A stretch of 64,000 bases of DNA, from positions 1 to 64,000 of the forward strand of contig JACRAT010000005.1 in assembly GCA_016234685.1 (NCBI GenBank), written 5' to 3'. This DNA comes from Nitrosomonadales bacterium. GTDB lineage: Bacteria > Pseudomonadota > Gammaproteobacteria > Burkholderiales > Gallionellaceae. This document shows, one piece after another, positions 48,375 through 56,809 of this stretch; within the stretch, counting starts at the first letter, position 1; every line of letters starts with the position of its first letter. Under the pieces are notes generated by a model, which was not told where the DNA came from, ran no database searches, and worked only from the letters and a program-made list of their open reading frames with translations. Both the position numbers and the translations under genes were made by a program.

Positions 48375-49115
48375 ATGCCGATAGTCACGCTCGCCCCCAG
48401 TTACCTCGATCCCAGCTACCTCGCCGACGCCGTGCACAACCAAGGCTACGGCGTGCTCAGCCCGGCGGGGCTGAGCACTCTCATCGCGCACCCGCTGGCC
48501 GATCTTGAAGCCCTGCGCGCCGGCTGGGACGATCTGCCGCCGGACAATTTCCTCAAAGACGGCGGGCGCTATCGGCGGCGGCGACACGCCAGCTTCATCG
48601 TCGAGGCCGACGCGGTGACGCAGGTGGCGCATCGCGCCCACTACCAGCCGCTGGAATACAACGCCCTGCACGGCGGCATGTTACGCAGCTTCGAGCCGAT
48701 CACGCCCGCGACCATCGCCCAGCCGGTATGGCACGACCTGCTGCACCGCATCGCTGACACCTGTTCCAGCGTCAAAGGCGCGCGCCCGTGGTTCGTCGAA
48801 GCGCACCAGTTCCGCATCGACACCCGCCACGGCATCGGTCGCCCCACGCCGGAAGGCGCGCACCGCGACGGCGTGGATTTCGTCGCCATCCTATTCGCCG
48901 GACGACACCACATCAGCGGCGGTGAGAGCCGCATCTTCGAGGCCGAAGGCCGTCACGGACAACGCTTCACCCTGTCCGAACCGTGGACGCTGCTGCTACT
49001 CGACGACCAAAAAGTCATCCACGAATCCACCCCGATACAACCCACCGCAGACGGCGGCCACCGCGACACGCTGGTGCTGACCTACCGCTCGGAGGGATTT
49101 CTGGAACCGCATTAG
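48375..49115 (+). CDS. 2-oxoglutarate/Fe(II) dioxygenase family protein
   Basis: This gene encodes 246 residues. The iron triad is H163-x-D165 (AHRDGVDF) and H216 (KVIHEST), with the 2-oxoglutarate arginine probably in HRDTLVLTYRSEG. The family is 2OG-Fe_Oxy_2 (PF10014-like), which includes free L-isoleucine hydroxylase. The substrate is unknown; an amino acid is likely for the family. The ATG at 48375 is preceded by a weak AAATCCCGCC. Alanine dehydrogenase follows after 15 bp, which hints at amino acid metabolism. Confidence 0.82.
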   Translation: MPIVTLAPSYLDPSYLADAVHNQGYGVLSPAGLSTLIAHPLADLEALRAGWDDLPPDNFLKDGGRYRRRRHASFIVEADAVTQVAHRAHYQPLEYNALHGGMLRSFEPITPATIAQPVWHDLLHRIADTCSSVKGARPWFVEAHQFRIDTRHGIGRPTPEGAHRDGVDFVAILFAGRHHISGGESRIFEAEGRHGQRFTLSEPWTLLLLDDQKVIHESTPIQPTADGGHRDTLVLTYRSEGFLEPH

Positions 49116-49130
49116 CCAAGGAGACCACCG

Positions 49131-50243
49131 ATGCAGATCGGCGTACCGAAAGAGATCAAGTCCAACGAACATCGCGTCGCCCTTGTCCCGGCGGGGGCGG
49201 CTGCCTTGGTCGCGGCGGGGCATTCCGTGTGGGTGGAGACTGGCGCGGGTGTGGGCAGCGGCTTCAGCGACGAGCAATATCGGGCGGCGGGCGCACAGAT
49301 CGCGCCGGATGCCGATGCCACTTGGGCGGCGGCGGAGCTGATCGTCAAAGTCAAAGAGCCGATACGCGCCGAGTGGCCGCGCATCCGCGCCGAGCAGACC
49401 CTGTTCACCTACTTCCACTTCGCCGCCGACCGCGAACTGACCGAAGCGCATCTGGCCTCGGGTGCGACCTGCATCGCCTACGAGACCGTGGCCTTGCCCT
49501 CCGGCGAGTTGCCCTTGCTCACACCGATGTCCGAAGTGGCTGGCCGCATGGCCGTGCAGGAAGGCGCGAAATATCTCGAAAGACACTACGGCGGCAGCGG
49601 CGTATTGCTAGGCGGCGTACCCGGCGTGGCCGCCGCGCACGTGCTGGTGATCGGTGGCGGCGTGGTCGGCAGCAACGCCGCGCGCATGGCGGCTGGGCTG
49701 GGTGCGCGCGTCACGCTACTGGATCTGTCGCTGGAACGCCTGCGTCACCTCGCCGACACCTTGCCCGCCAACGTGCAGACGCTGTACTCCAACCGCCACA
49801 ATCTGCTGGAACAACTCGCCAGCGCCGATTTGGTGATCGGCGGCGTACTCATCCCCGGCGCAGCCGCGCCCAAACTCATCCTCCGCGAAGACTTAAAGCT
49901 GATGCGCCCCGGCTCGGTCATCGTCGATGTCGCCGTCGATCAAGGCGGCTGTTTCGAAACCACTCACCCCACCACTCACCAAGAGCCGATCTATCTGGTG
50001 GACGGCATCGTCCACTACGCCGTCGCCAACATGCCCGGCGGCGTCCCCCGCACCTCCACCCTCGCCCTCACCAATGCCACCTTCCCCTATCTGCTGCAAC
50101 TGGCGAACCAAGGCTGGCAGCAAGCCCTGCGCGACAACCCCACCTTGCGGCAAGGACTGAACATCGTCGATGGGAACGTCACTTGTCGCGGGGTGGCGGA
50201 AGCGTTCGGGTTGGCGTTGACGGAGGTGGGGGCGGTGGTTTGA
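49131..50243 (+). CDS. ald: alanine dehydrogenase
   Basis: This gene encodes 370 residues, the standard length. It catalyses NAD-dependent interconversion of L-alanine and pyruvate plus ammonium. [36 protein letters not shown] (catalytic His), [23 protein letters not shown] (NAD site) and [19 protein letters not shown] (catalytic Asp) are the family blocks. The ATG at 49131 follows AAGGAGACCACCG. It may be cotranscribed with the dioxygenase. Its role could be ammonium assimilation or alanine catabolism. Confidence 0.95.
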   Translation: MQIGVPKEIKSNEHRVALVPAGAAALVAAGHSVWVETGAGVGSGFSDEQYRAAGAQIAPDADATWAAAELIVKVKEPIRAEWPRIRAEQTLFTYFHFAADRELTEAHLASGATCIAYETVALPSGELPLLTPMSEVAGRMAVQEGAKYLERHYGGSGVLLGGVPGVAAAHVLVIGGGVVGSNAARMAAGLGARVTLLDLSLERLRHLADTLPANVQTLYSNRHNLLEQLASADLVIGGVLIPGAAAPKLILREDLKLMRPGSVIVDVAVDQGGCFETTHPTTHQEPIYLVDGIVHYAVANMPGGVPRTSTLALTNATFPYLLQLANQGWQQALRDNPTLRQGLNIVDGNVTCRGVAEAFGLALTEVGAVV

Positions 50244-50313
50244 GTGGGTTGATTGACACGCCAGCGGGAGTTGGGGAGTATGTGCGGGATATTTTCAAGT
50301 TGTATAAATCACG

Positions 50314-51572
50314 TTAGCCTTTACATCTAGGAACCGCTTATGCCCAGCCCGAAAATATTCCTCTCGTCCACCTGCTATGACTTGGGCATGGTTCGGGAAC
50401 AGTTACGGTCATTCTTCCTACGTCTAGGATATGACCCGATTCTTAGCGAATACTCTGATGTTCTTTACGATCCACGCACGCACACTCACACGAGCTGCAT
50501 ACAAGAAGTACCGAATGCTGACATCGTTGTAGTTCTGATTGGATCGCGTTTTGGTGGTCGCGCTGTCCCAGAGACGCTCGGATCAATTGACATCGAGAAT
50601 CTCCTTAAATCCAGTTTTGACGTAACCGTGCTGATGGAGCCAGAAAAGCTGTCGATAACTCAGCTTGAAGTTCTTAAGGCTATCGACGCGACAGTTCCTG
50701 TGTTTGCTTTCGTCGATGAAAAAGTAATGCATGATCATTTTGTCTATCAGAAGAACAAAGACATAGCAGACAAAATCAAGTTTCCCTCCATTGAAAAGCC
50801 CGAGAGTGCTCGGTACATATTTGAGTTCATCAGCTTTTTGCTTCAGCGAAACAAAGGAAACTCAGTAATTCCATTCGGGCGAATTGAAGATATTGAAAAC
50901 CACTTATTGAAACAGTGGGGTGCCTTGTTTCAGAAGCTGCTTAAAGAGCAGCGAGATCAAGTTCAAGAAACCAGAAAGCTATTCACTATATCTGAGCAAA
51001 TCGAGGATATTAAAACTGCCATCATTTCGACCATAGGTAATGCTCAGAGCAGAGATGTCGCAAGGAGTGTCATCAAATATCGTCGGCTTTCAGATTTCCT
51101 CTCCGGATTGAGTTTTCCTGACTTCACCATTGTTACCGAAGGACTGTGTGGGTTTGAGGAGCTGCTAGAAACCGCTGGCGTTATCAAAGTAAGAGACATT
51201 CCCGACCCACGAATGTCGTTCGGGCGAGTTGCGCTAATTAAGACTGACGGCACGTTCTATGAGATGAGGATGTCTCAGGAGTTCCTTAGTCGCATCTCCA
51301 TAGATTGGGCCAGCTTCGCAACTCTCTCTCCCGAGGTTCGGAAAATAGTCTTCGAAGCCATATCCGATATGGGTCGCATGGGGCCGGGTCTCTTGCGCTA
51401 TAGACCGGAGCAATTCGATGATTATTTTGCCGAACGGTTAGACAAGGATAGCTCGCCGGAATTAAGCATCAATGAACTACTCCGCCAAGAACCCGCTCAG
51501 GAAGAAAAGGCTAACCCGGCAGTCCACACGGACGCTGCGCGATAAAGCCGCGCAGCGCCGGTGACTTCTACG
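50314..51572 (+). mobile_element. integron gene cassette (DUF4062 gene plus attC-like site)
   Basis: A 1259-bp unit lies between two GTT core sites: G-TTAGCC at 50313-50319 and G-TTGGGC at 51572-51578. It carries one gene in the same direction and ends in a folded attC-like site, as integron cassettes do. Its base composition is visibly AT-richer than the genes around it. No integrase gene is in the window, so this would be an orphan cassette (CALIN type) or an insertion at a secondary site. Confidence 0.65.
50340..51545 (+). CDS. DUF4062 domain protein, cassette-borne
   Basis: This gene encodes 401 residues. The N-terminal DUF4062 domain reads KIFLSSTCYDLGMVREQLRSFF, SEYSDVLYDP, CIQEVPNADIVVVLIGSRFGG and SITQLEVLKAI (about 5-120). 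It is related in fold to TIR-like domains by published classification. The rest is helical, with a coiled-coil-like part at about 200-245, and has no recognised domain. The tail NPAVHTDAAR is encoded by the attC site, which is usual for cassette genes. An anti-phage or stress role is possible because DUF4062 occurs in defence-type proteins, but nothing here shows it. Confidence 0.8.
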   Translation: MPSPKIFLSSTCYDLGMVREQLRSFFLRLGYDPILSEYSDVLYDPRTHTHTSCIQEVPNADIVVVLIGSRFGGRAVPETLGSIDIENLLKSSFDVTVLMEPEKLSITQLEVLKAIDATVPVFAFVDEKVMHDHFVYQKNKDIADKIKFPSIEKPESARYIFEFISFLLQRNKGNSVIPFGRIEDIENHLLKQWGALFQKLLKEQRDQVQETRKLFTISEQIEDIKTAIISTIGNAQSRDVARSVIKYRRLSDFLSGLSFPDFTIVTEGLCGFEELLETAGVIKVRDIPDPRMSFGRVALIKTDGTFYEMRMSQEFLSRISIDWASFATLSPEVRKIVFEAISDMGRMGPGLLRYRPEQFDDYFAERLDKDSSPELSINELLRQEPAQEEKANPAVHTDAAR

Positions 51573-51578
51573 TTGGGC
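51509..51578 (+). other. attC-like recombination site
   Basis: The left core-like GGCTAAC (51509-51515) and right core GTTGGGC (51572-51578) bracket a folded region. The inner stem CGCTGCGCG/CGCGCAGCG has a 7-base loop. The outer arms share AGTC/GACT and CGG/CCG with unpaired bases between. The left core has one mismatch to RYYYAAC, the right core fits GTTRRRY. Length 70 bp. Confidence 0.65.
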
Positions 51579-51621
51579 ATCTTAGTACTTAGCCTACCAA
51601 CCTATTCACGAGGAGGATGAA

Positions 51622-51870
51622 ATGCTCGAATTGAGGCCAAGCTGCGAGTGCTGTGACAAAGACTTGCCACCCGAGTCCACTGAGGCCCGCATCTGCTCAT
51701 TCGAGTGTACTTTCTGCGCGTCATGCGCAGACACCACCCTTGGTGGCAAGTGTCCAAACTGTGGCGGAGAATTGGTCGTCCGTCCTCGGCGACCGGCTAA
51801 CAAGCTCGCTAACAATCCCCCCTCGACCCAGCGCGTTTACAACGCTGCTGGCTGCAATAAGGCTGTGTAG
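51622..51870 (+). CDS. DUF1272 domain protein
   Basis: This gene encodes 82 residues of the DUF1272 family: MLELRPSCECCDKDLPPESTEARICSFECTFCASC, then GKCPNCGGELVVRPRRP. Four CxxC-type pairs suggest a small zinc-binding protein. It follows the attC-like site at once, and DUF1272 genes are common integron cargo. The ATG at 51622 follows CACGAGGAGGATGAA. The last dozen residues (YNAAGCNKAV) differ from what I expect for the family. No second attC was recognised after it, because a repeat begins about 30 bp downstream. Confidence 0.85.
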   Translation: MLELRPSCECCDKDLPPESTEARICSFECTFCASCADTTLGGKCPNCGGELVVRPRRPANKLANNPPSTQRVYNAAGCNKAV

Positions 51871-51900
51871 CATGGCGATCAGAAAACCGGGGACAGCCCG

Positions 51901-51970
51901 CGTAGGATGAGTGGCGCAACACGATACCCATCGGGCGCATATTGGGTATCCTTCGCTCCACCCAACCTAA
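51901..51970. repeat. GTAGGATGAGTGG inverted repeat
   Basis: CGTAGGATGAGTGGCGCAAC and ...CTTCGCTCCACCCAACCTA are imperfect complements, about 70 bp in all, with GATACCCATC/ATTGGGTATC inside. It is a diverged member of a common chromosomal palindromic repeat. Confidence 0.55.
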
Positions 51971-51995
51971 GTCTCTGAGCTACCCGCTTCCCTCT

Positions 51996-52181
51996 TCAAT
52001 GCAGCACATCCGCCGCGATCAGCGGTGCGCCGCGTCGCAGGGCGTGTTGCAGCAAAGCCAATATCCGTCCGTTGGAAAGGTCGCTCAGCCATTCAGGCGT
52101 AGCGCCGAAGCGGCGTTCGTAGTGTTGCACGGCATCTCCGAGCAGAGTTGGTTGGGATGGGGTGTTTACGGTGTTCAACAT
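51996..52181 (-). CDS. small hypothetical protein
   Basis: This gene encodes 61 residues and no family is recognised. The ATG at 52181 follows GCAAGGAGCGACC, a good ribosome-binding site, which supports coding. The product is soluble with a helix around YERRFGATPEWLSDLSNGRI and a C-terminal helix ILALLQHALRRG. It is divergent from the cysT leader, so it may share the regulation of the sulfate genes. Confidence 0.55.
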   Translation of the reverse strand: MLNTVNTPSQPTLLGDAVQHYERRFGATPEWLSDLSNGRILALLQHALRRGAPLIAADVLH

Positions 52182-52619
52182 GGTCGCTCCTTGCCCTCTG
52201 AATGTCTGGCGTAGCCAGCACCGGAGGGATCGGAGCGAGCACGCTTTAGCCGGTATTTGTATCCCGCCCCGGAAAGTTGTCGGTTAAATCCGGCGGTGTT
52301 CGCATACTAGGGGTTGGTCTTATTTCTGTGAACTAACTTGTTCTGCTAACGATAGAAGTAATAGACATATCTGGATGCTGTTGCTCAGTGTCGTGTTGAT
52401 CGCCCTCTCTTGTCGGGAATAGGCAGTGACTTAGTGGCGCTGCCGCTAGGGGAGGCGCTTGGTTTTGGCGGGCTCACTTTGAGCGGCTCTCCAATGAGCC
52501 CCCCCGACTTCGCTGGGAGGTGGTTATTTAAAAACCTGCTAATCAATCCTGTTTTTCTTATTTCCCTGCATAAAAGCCCGCCGCTAGACTGCGTGCCAGT
52601 TCAATTTAAGGGAAAACCA
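52182..52619 (+). other. 438-bp structured leader upstream of cysT
   Basis: No gene is seen. The region can fold locally: hairpin TAGTGGC-GCT-GCCGCTA (52432-52448), a stem GGGCTCA...TGAGCCC (52470-52501) with an inner CTCA-CTT-TGAG, and CCCCCC...GGGAGG just after. It then turns AT-rich (52525-52570). It may be a regulated 5' leader or a small RNA. CysB sites are expected here from family knowledge, but none was assigned. Confidence 0.4.
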
Positions 52620-53450
52620 ATGGCGCAATTCAGGGCGCATAGCGTGCTGCCGGGGTTCAATCTGGCGCTGGGTTTCACGCTGCTTTATTTCTCATTGATC
52701 GTGCTGATCCCGCTGTCCGCGCTGTTCTTCAAGACGGCGACGCTGGGTTGGGACGGTTTCGTCGATGTCGCTTCCAGTGAACGGGTGTTGGCTTCGCTGC
52801 GGGTGACGTTCTTCACTTCGTTCGCGGCGGCGGTCATCAATGCTTTCTTTGGTTTGATCGTGGCTTGGGTGTTGGTGCGCTACAGCTTCCCCGGCAAGAA
52901 GCTGGTCGATGCGTTGGTCGACTTGCCGTTCGCGCTGCCCACGGCGGTGGCGGGCATCGTGCTGGCGACGCTGTATGCGCCGAACGGTTGGCTAGGCCAA
53001 TATTTTGCGGCTTACGACATCAAGGTGGCCTACACGCCGCTGGGCATCGTGGTTGCGCTTACCTTCATCGGCTTGCCCTTCGTGGTGCGCACGGTGCAGC
53101 CGGTGCTGGCCGACGTTGAGGCGGAAGTCGAAGAGGCGGCGGCTAGTCTGGGTGCGGGGCGGTTGGATGTGTTCCGCCGGGTGATCTTTCCAGCCATCTA
53201 TCCGGCGCTGCTCACCGGTTTCGCGCTGGCTTTCGCCCGTGCCATCGGCGAATACGGCTCGGTGATCTTCATCGCGGGCAACATGCCCTACATCTCCGAG
53301 ATCACGCCGCTGCTGATCGTGGCCAAGCTGGAGCAGTATGACTATGCGGGGGCGACCGCCATCGCGGTGCTGATGCTGCTGATCTCGTTCGCGCTGTTGT
53401 TATCCATCAACGCTCTGCAATGGTGGAGCAGTCGCAGGGGGGCGAGATGA
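52620..53450 (+). CDS. cysT: sulfate/thiosulfate ABC transporter permease CysT (CysU)
   Basis: This gene encodes 276 residues with about six membrane helices. VLPGFNLALGFTLLYFSLIVLIPLSALFF is the typical CysT start. VDALVDLPFALPTAVAGIVLATLYAPNGWLG and the EAA loop EEAAASLGAGRLDVFRRVIFPAIYPALL follow. The ATG at 52620 follows AAGGGAAAACCA; the upstream frame is AT-rich leader. It forms the membrane channel with CysW. No sulfate-binding protein gene (sbp/cysP) is adjacent. Confidence 0.93.
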   Translation: MAQFRAHSVLPGFNLALGFTLLYFSLIVLIPLSALFFKTATLGWDGFVDVASSERVLASLRVTFFTSFAAAVINAFFGLIVAWVLVRYSFPGKKLVDALVDLPFALPTAVAGIVLATLYAPNGWLGQYFAAYDIKVAYTPLGIVVALTFIGLPFVVRTVQPVLADVEAEVEEAAASLGAGRLDVFRRVIFPAIYPALLTGFALAFARAIGEYGSVIFIAGNMPYISEITPLLIVAKLEQYDYAGATAIAVLMLLISFALLLSINALQWWSSRRGAR

Positions 53451-53459
53451 CGTTATTGT

Positions 53460-53584
53460 CGTCATTTCGGCGTAGGCCGGAATCCAGTCAATTGGACAAG
53501 TTCCCGCGAAGCGGGGCAACAGCGGTGTGGACTGCTGCGCAGAGTATTGGTGTCTGCTGGATTCCGGCCTACGCCGGAATGACG
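53460..53584. repeat. dRS3-like MITE between cysT and cysW
   Basis: CGTCATTTCGGCGTAGGCCG and GGCCTACGCCGGAATGACG are the outer parts of two 28-bp complementary arms (53460-53487, 53557-53584) around a 69-bp centre. It is the longest copy of the CGTCATTCC family in the window and lies between cotranscribed genes. Confidence 0.8.
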
Positions 53585-53607
53585 GTTAATTCGGAGCGGG
53601 GAGGGGC

Positions 53608-54486
53608 ATGAGCCTTACAACAAACAATCGAATTGCAGTGAATACAAGGATCACCACCACCGAATCCAAGCCGGTGATCGGTCTGCTGCTCATCGTCGCG
53701 CTGACTTATCTGGTGCTGTTCCTCGGCTTGCCGCTGTACGCGGTGTTCCATGAGGCGTTCAGCAAAGGTTCCGAGCTTTACTGGTCGGCGTTGAAGGAGG
53801 CGGATGCGCTGTCGGCGATCAAGCTGACGTTGCTGGTCGCGGTGATCGCCGTGCCTGCCAATCTGGTGTTCGGTATCGCGGCGGCCTGGGCCATCGCCAA
53901 GTTCGAGTTCAAGGGCAAGAGCTTGCTCATCACCCTGATCGACCTGCCGTTCGCGGTCAGTCCGGTGGTGTCGGGCTTGGTCTACGTGCTGTTGTTTGGC
54001 GCGCAGGGCTGGCTCGGGCCGTGGTTGATGGAGCATGACATCAAGCTGATCTTCGCCGTGCCGGGCATTGTGCTGGCGACCATCTTCGTCACCTTCCCGT
54101 TCATCGCCCGCGAGTTGATCCCGCTGATGCAGGCTCAAGGCCGTGACGAGGAAGAGGCAGCGGTGTCGCTCGGCGCTTCCGGCTGGCAGACCTTCTGGCG
54201 CGTGACCCTGCCCAACATCAAGTGGGGGCTGCTGTACGGAGTGATCTTGTGTAACGCACGGGCGATGGGCGAGTTCGGCGCGGTGTCGGTGGTGTCCGGC
54301 CACATCCGGGGGCTGACCAATACCATGCCGCTGCACGTGGAGATTTTGTACAACGAATACAACTTCGTCGCGGCCTTCGCCGTGGCCTCGCTGCTGGCTT
54401 TGCTGGCGCTGGTCACGCTGGGCGTGAAGTCGCTGGTGGAATGGCAGGCGCAACGTAGCGGTGAACCTTTGCACGGCGCGCATTAG
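53608..54486 (+). CDS. cysW: sulfate/thiosulfate ABC transporter permease CysW
   Basis: This gene encodes 292 residues with about six membrane helices. [55 protein letters not shown] (EAA loop) and [19 protein letters not shown] are CysW blocks. The start at 53608 follows GGGGAGGGGC. It pairs with CysT and CysA. The repeat upstream increases the cysT-cysW gap to 157 bp, which is unusual for this operon. Confidence 0.93.
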   Translation: MSLTTNNRIAVNTRITTTESKPVIGLLLIVALTYLVLFLGLPLYAVFHEAFSKGSELYWSALKEADALSAIKLTLLVAVIAVPANLVFGIAAAWAIAKFEFKGKSLLITLIDLPFAVSPVVSGLVYVLLFGAQGWLGPWLMEHDIKLIFAVPGIVLATIFVTFPFIARELIPLMQAQGRDEEEAAVSLGASGWQTFWRVTLPNIKWGLLYGVILCNARAMGEFGAVSVVSGHIRGLTNTMPLHVEILYNEYNFVAAFAVASLLALLALVTLGVKSLVEWQAQRSGEPLHGAH

Positions 54487-54509
54487 TTTTAAGGGAATGT
54501 AGATTAATT

Positions 54510-54598
54510 CCGTTCGTGGTGAGCCTGTCGAACCATGAGCGGAATTAATCAAATGGAATCAGTGTTGAAACGCCCTTCGACAAGCTCAGGGCGAACGG
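54510..54598. repeat. CCGTTCGTGGTGAG repeat pair between cysW and cysA
   Basis: CCGTTCGTGGTGAGCCTGTC... (54510 on) and ...CCCTTCGACAAGCTCAGGGC, GAACGG (to 54598) face each other. It is the same family as 25538 and 45802. A GCGGGCGAGGGG fragment of another family follows at 54638-54650. Confidence 0.75.
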
Positions 54599-54673
54599 TT
54601 TGAATTGATAGACACGTCCTTTAGCCTCATCCCCCGCCAGCGGGCGAGGGGAGCAAAACCAACGGAGCACAAA

Positions 54674-55687
54674 ATGAGCATCTCTATCGAAAATCTTAAC
54701 AAGCGCTTTGGCGATCACGTCGCGCTGAACGACATCAATCTTGAAGTGAAGAGTGGCGAGTTGCTGGCGCTGCTGGGGCCTTCCGGTTGCGGCAAGACCA
54801 CGCTGCTGCGCATCATCGGCGGGCTGGACGTGGCAGACTCCGGCAAGTTGCTGGTCAACGGGCTGGACATCGCCCAGCGCGATGCGCGTGAGCGCAATGT
54901 CGGCTTCGTGTTCCAGCACTACGCGTTGTTCCGCCACATGACGGTGTTCGAGAACGTCGCCTTTGGTCTGCGCGTCAAGCCGAGGAAAGAGCGGCCCTCG
55001 GATGCTGAGATCAAGCGCCGCGTTACGCATCTGCTGCAACTGGTGCAGCTCGACTGGGTGGCAGATCGTTTCCCCTCGCAGCTCTCCGGCGGGCAGCGTC
55101 AGCGTATCGCTCTGGCCCGCGCACTGGCGGTGGAGCCGAAGATCTTGTTGCTGGACGAGCCGTTCGGCGCGCTAGACGCCAAGGTGCGCAAGGAGTTGCG
55201 CCGCTGGCTGCGCCAGTTGCATGACGAGCTGCACATCACCAGCGTGTTCGTCACCCACGATCAGGAAGAGGCGCTGGAAGTGGCCGACCGCGTGGTGGTG
55301 ATGAACCACGGCAAGGTCGAGCAGATCGGCTCGCCGGATGAGGTGTACGCCACCCCGGCCTCGCCCTTCGTCTACCAGTTCATCGGCAACGTCAATCTGT
55401 TCCACAGCCGGATACACTCGGCTTGGACCGAGCAACACGGCGACGCTGTGGCCTACGTTCGCCCGCACGACATCGACATCAGCCACACCCAGCAGGACAA
55501 TGAGGCGTTGGCAGGAGAGATCAAGCTGATCCGCGCCGTTGGTGCTATCGTGCGCGCGGAGGTGGCGGTGGCGGGCAGCGACGAACTGGTCGAGATCGAG
55601 CTGTCGCGCGAACGCTTCGATGCCGAGCCGATGGTGAACGGCGACCGCGTGTTCATCAGGCCGCGTCAGGTAAGGGTGTTCGAGTGA
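54674..55687 (+). CDS. cysA: sulfate/thiosulfate ABC transporter ATP-binding protein CysA
   Basis: This gene encodes 337 residues. Walker A is [11 protein letters not shown], the signature [15 protein letters not shown], Walker [13 protein letters not shown] and the H-loop [10 protein letters not shown] regulatory C-terminal domain (about 240-337, TOBE-like) follows. It hydrolyses ATP to drive sulfate import through CysTW. The ATG at 54674 follows ACGGAGCACAAA. Confidence 0.95.
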   Translation: MSISIENLNKRFGDHVALNDINLEVKSGELLALLGPSGCGKTTLLRIIGGLDVADSGKLLVNGLDIAQRDARERNVGFVFQHYALFRHMTVFENVAFGLRVKPRKERPSDAEIKRRVTHLLQLVQLDWVADRFPSQLSGGQRQRIALARALAVEPKILLLDEPFGALDAKVRKELRRWLRQLHDELHITSVFVTHDQEEALEVADRVVVMNHGKVEQIGSPDEVYATPASPFVYQFIGNVNLFHSRIHSAWTEQHGDAVAYVRPHDIDISHTQQDNEALAGEIKLIRAVGAIVRAEVAVAGSDELVEIELSRERFDAEPMVNGDRVFIRPRQVRVFE

Positions 55688-55718
55688 TGGCGCAGTTTTG
55701 AAAGATGAAAGGTAGGCT

Positions 55719-56651
55719 ATGAACTTCCAGCAACTGCGCATCATCCGCGAGACGGTGCGGCAGAATTTCAATCTGACCGAGGTGGCCAACGCGCTCTACA
55801 CCTCGCAGTCCGGCGTGTCCAAGCACATCAAGGATCTGGAGGACGAACTGGGCATCGAGTTGTTCGTGCGCCGTGGCAAGCGCTTCCTCGGGTTGACCGA
55901 GCCGGGGCAGGAACTGGCCGAGATCGCCAATCGCATCCTGATGGATGCGGGCAACATCAAGCAACTGGCGGAGAATTTCAACACGCGCGACGAAGGTCGG
56001 CTGACCGTAGTCACCACGCACACGCAGGCGCGCTATGCCTTGCCGCCAGTGGTGGCGAAGTTCAAGCAGGCCTTCCCCAAAGTGCATCTGGTGCTGCATC
56101 AGGCCAGCCCCGGCGAGATCGTCAAGATGCTGCTGGAAGGTCACGCCGACATCGGTCTGGCGACCGAGGCACTGGAGGGGGTGGAGAATCTGGTGTCCTT
56201 CCCTTACTACCAGTGGCATCACGCCGTCATCGTGCCGGTCGGGCATCCGCTGGAATCGGTGCGGCCGCTCACGCTGGAAGCCATCGCCGAATACCCCATC
56301 ATCACCTACCACGAAGGCGTGACCGGGCGGACGCGGGTGGATCGGACTTTCGAGCGCGCCGGGCTGTCGCCGGAGGTGGTGATGTCGGCGCTGGATTCGG
56401 ATGTCATCAAGACTTACGTCGAGCTGGGCATGGGCGTCGGCATCATTGCCTCAATGGCCTTCGAGCCGGAGCGCGACAGCAAGCTGCGCCTGCTGGCCTG
56501 CCCGCACCTGTTCGAGAACAACACCACCCGCATCGCCTTCCGGCGTGGCCATTACCTGCGCGGATTCACTTACCGTTTCATGGAGTATTGCTCGCCAGCA
56601 TTGACCGAAGCCGTAATCGGCGCGGCAAATACGATGCAGGGTGGCGAGTAG
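55719..56651 (+). CDS. cysB: LysR-type sulfur regulator CysB
   Basis: This gene encodes 310 residues. MNFQQLRIIRETVRQNFNLTEVANALYTSQSGVSKHIKDLEDELGIELF is the DNA-binding winged helix of CysB/Cbl. VVTTHTQARYALPPVV and PIITYHEGVTGRTRVDRTFE belong to the effector domain that binds N-acetylserine or related ligands. It activates sulfate assimilation genes. The ATG at 55719 lies 31 bp after the cysA stop, so it may be read from the cys operon. Confidence 0.94.
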   Translation: MNFQQLRIIRETVRQNFNLTEVANALYTSQSGVSKHIKDLEDELGIELFVRRGKRFLGLTEPGQELAEIANRILMDAGNIKQLAENFNTRDEGRLTVVTTHTQARYALPPVVAKFKQAFPKVHLVLHQASPGEIVKMLLEGHADIGLATEALEGVENLVSFPYYQWHHAVIVPVGHPLESVRPLTLEAIAEYPIITYHEGVTGRTRVDRTFERAGLSPEVVMSALDSDVIKTYVELGMGVGIIASMAFEPERDSKLRLLACPHLFENNTTRIAFRRGHYLRGFTYRFMEYCSPALTEAVIGAANTMQGGE

Positions 56652-56809
56652 CACTTGTCCCCTGTGCTCAAGTGATAGATGTTGCTGACGGTGCCTTGTC
56701 TGTCGTTCCTTATGTGTAATAATCGCCCCTCGGGGATCAGGCAGCCTCCCCGCCTCAAGACGATTTTCGTCCAAGGTCTGCTCTGATTGGATATTTCCAA
56801 GGAGGAGTC

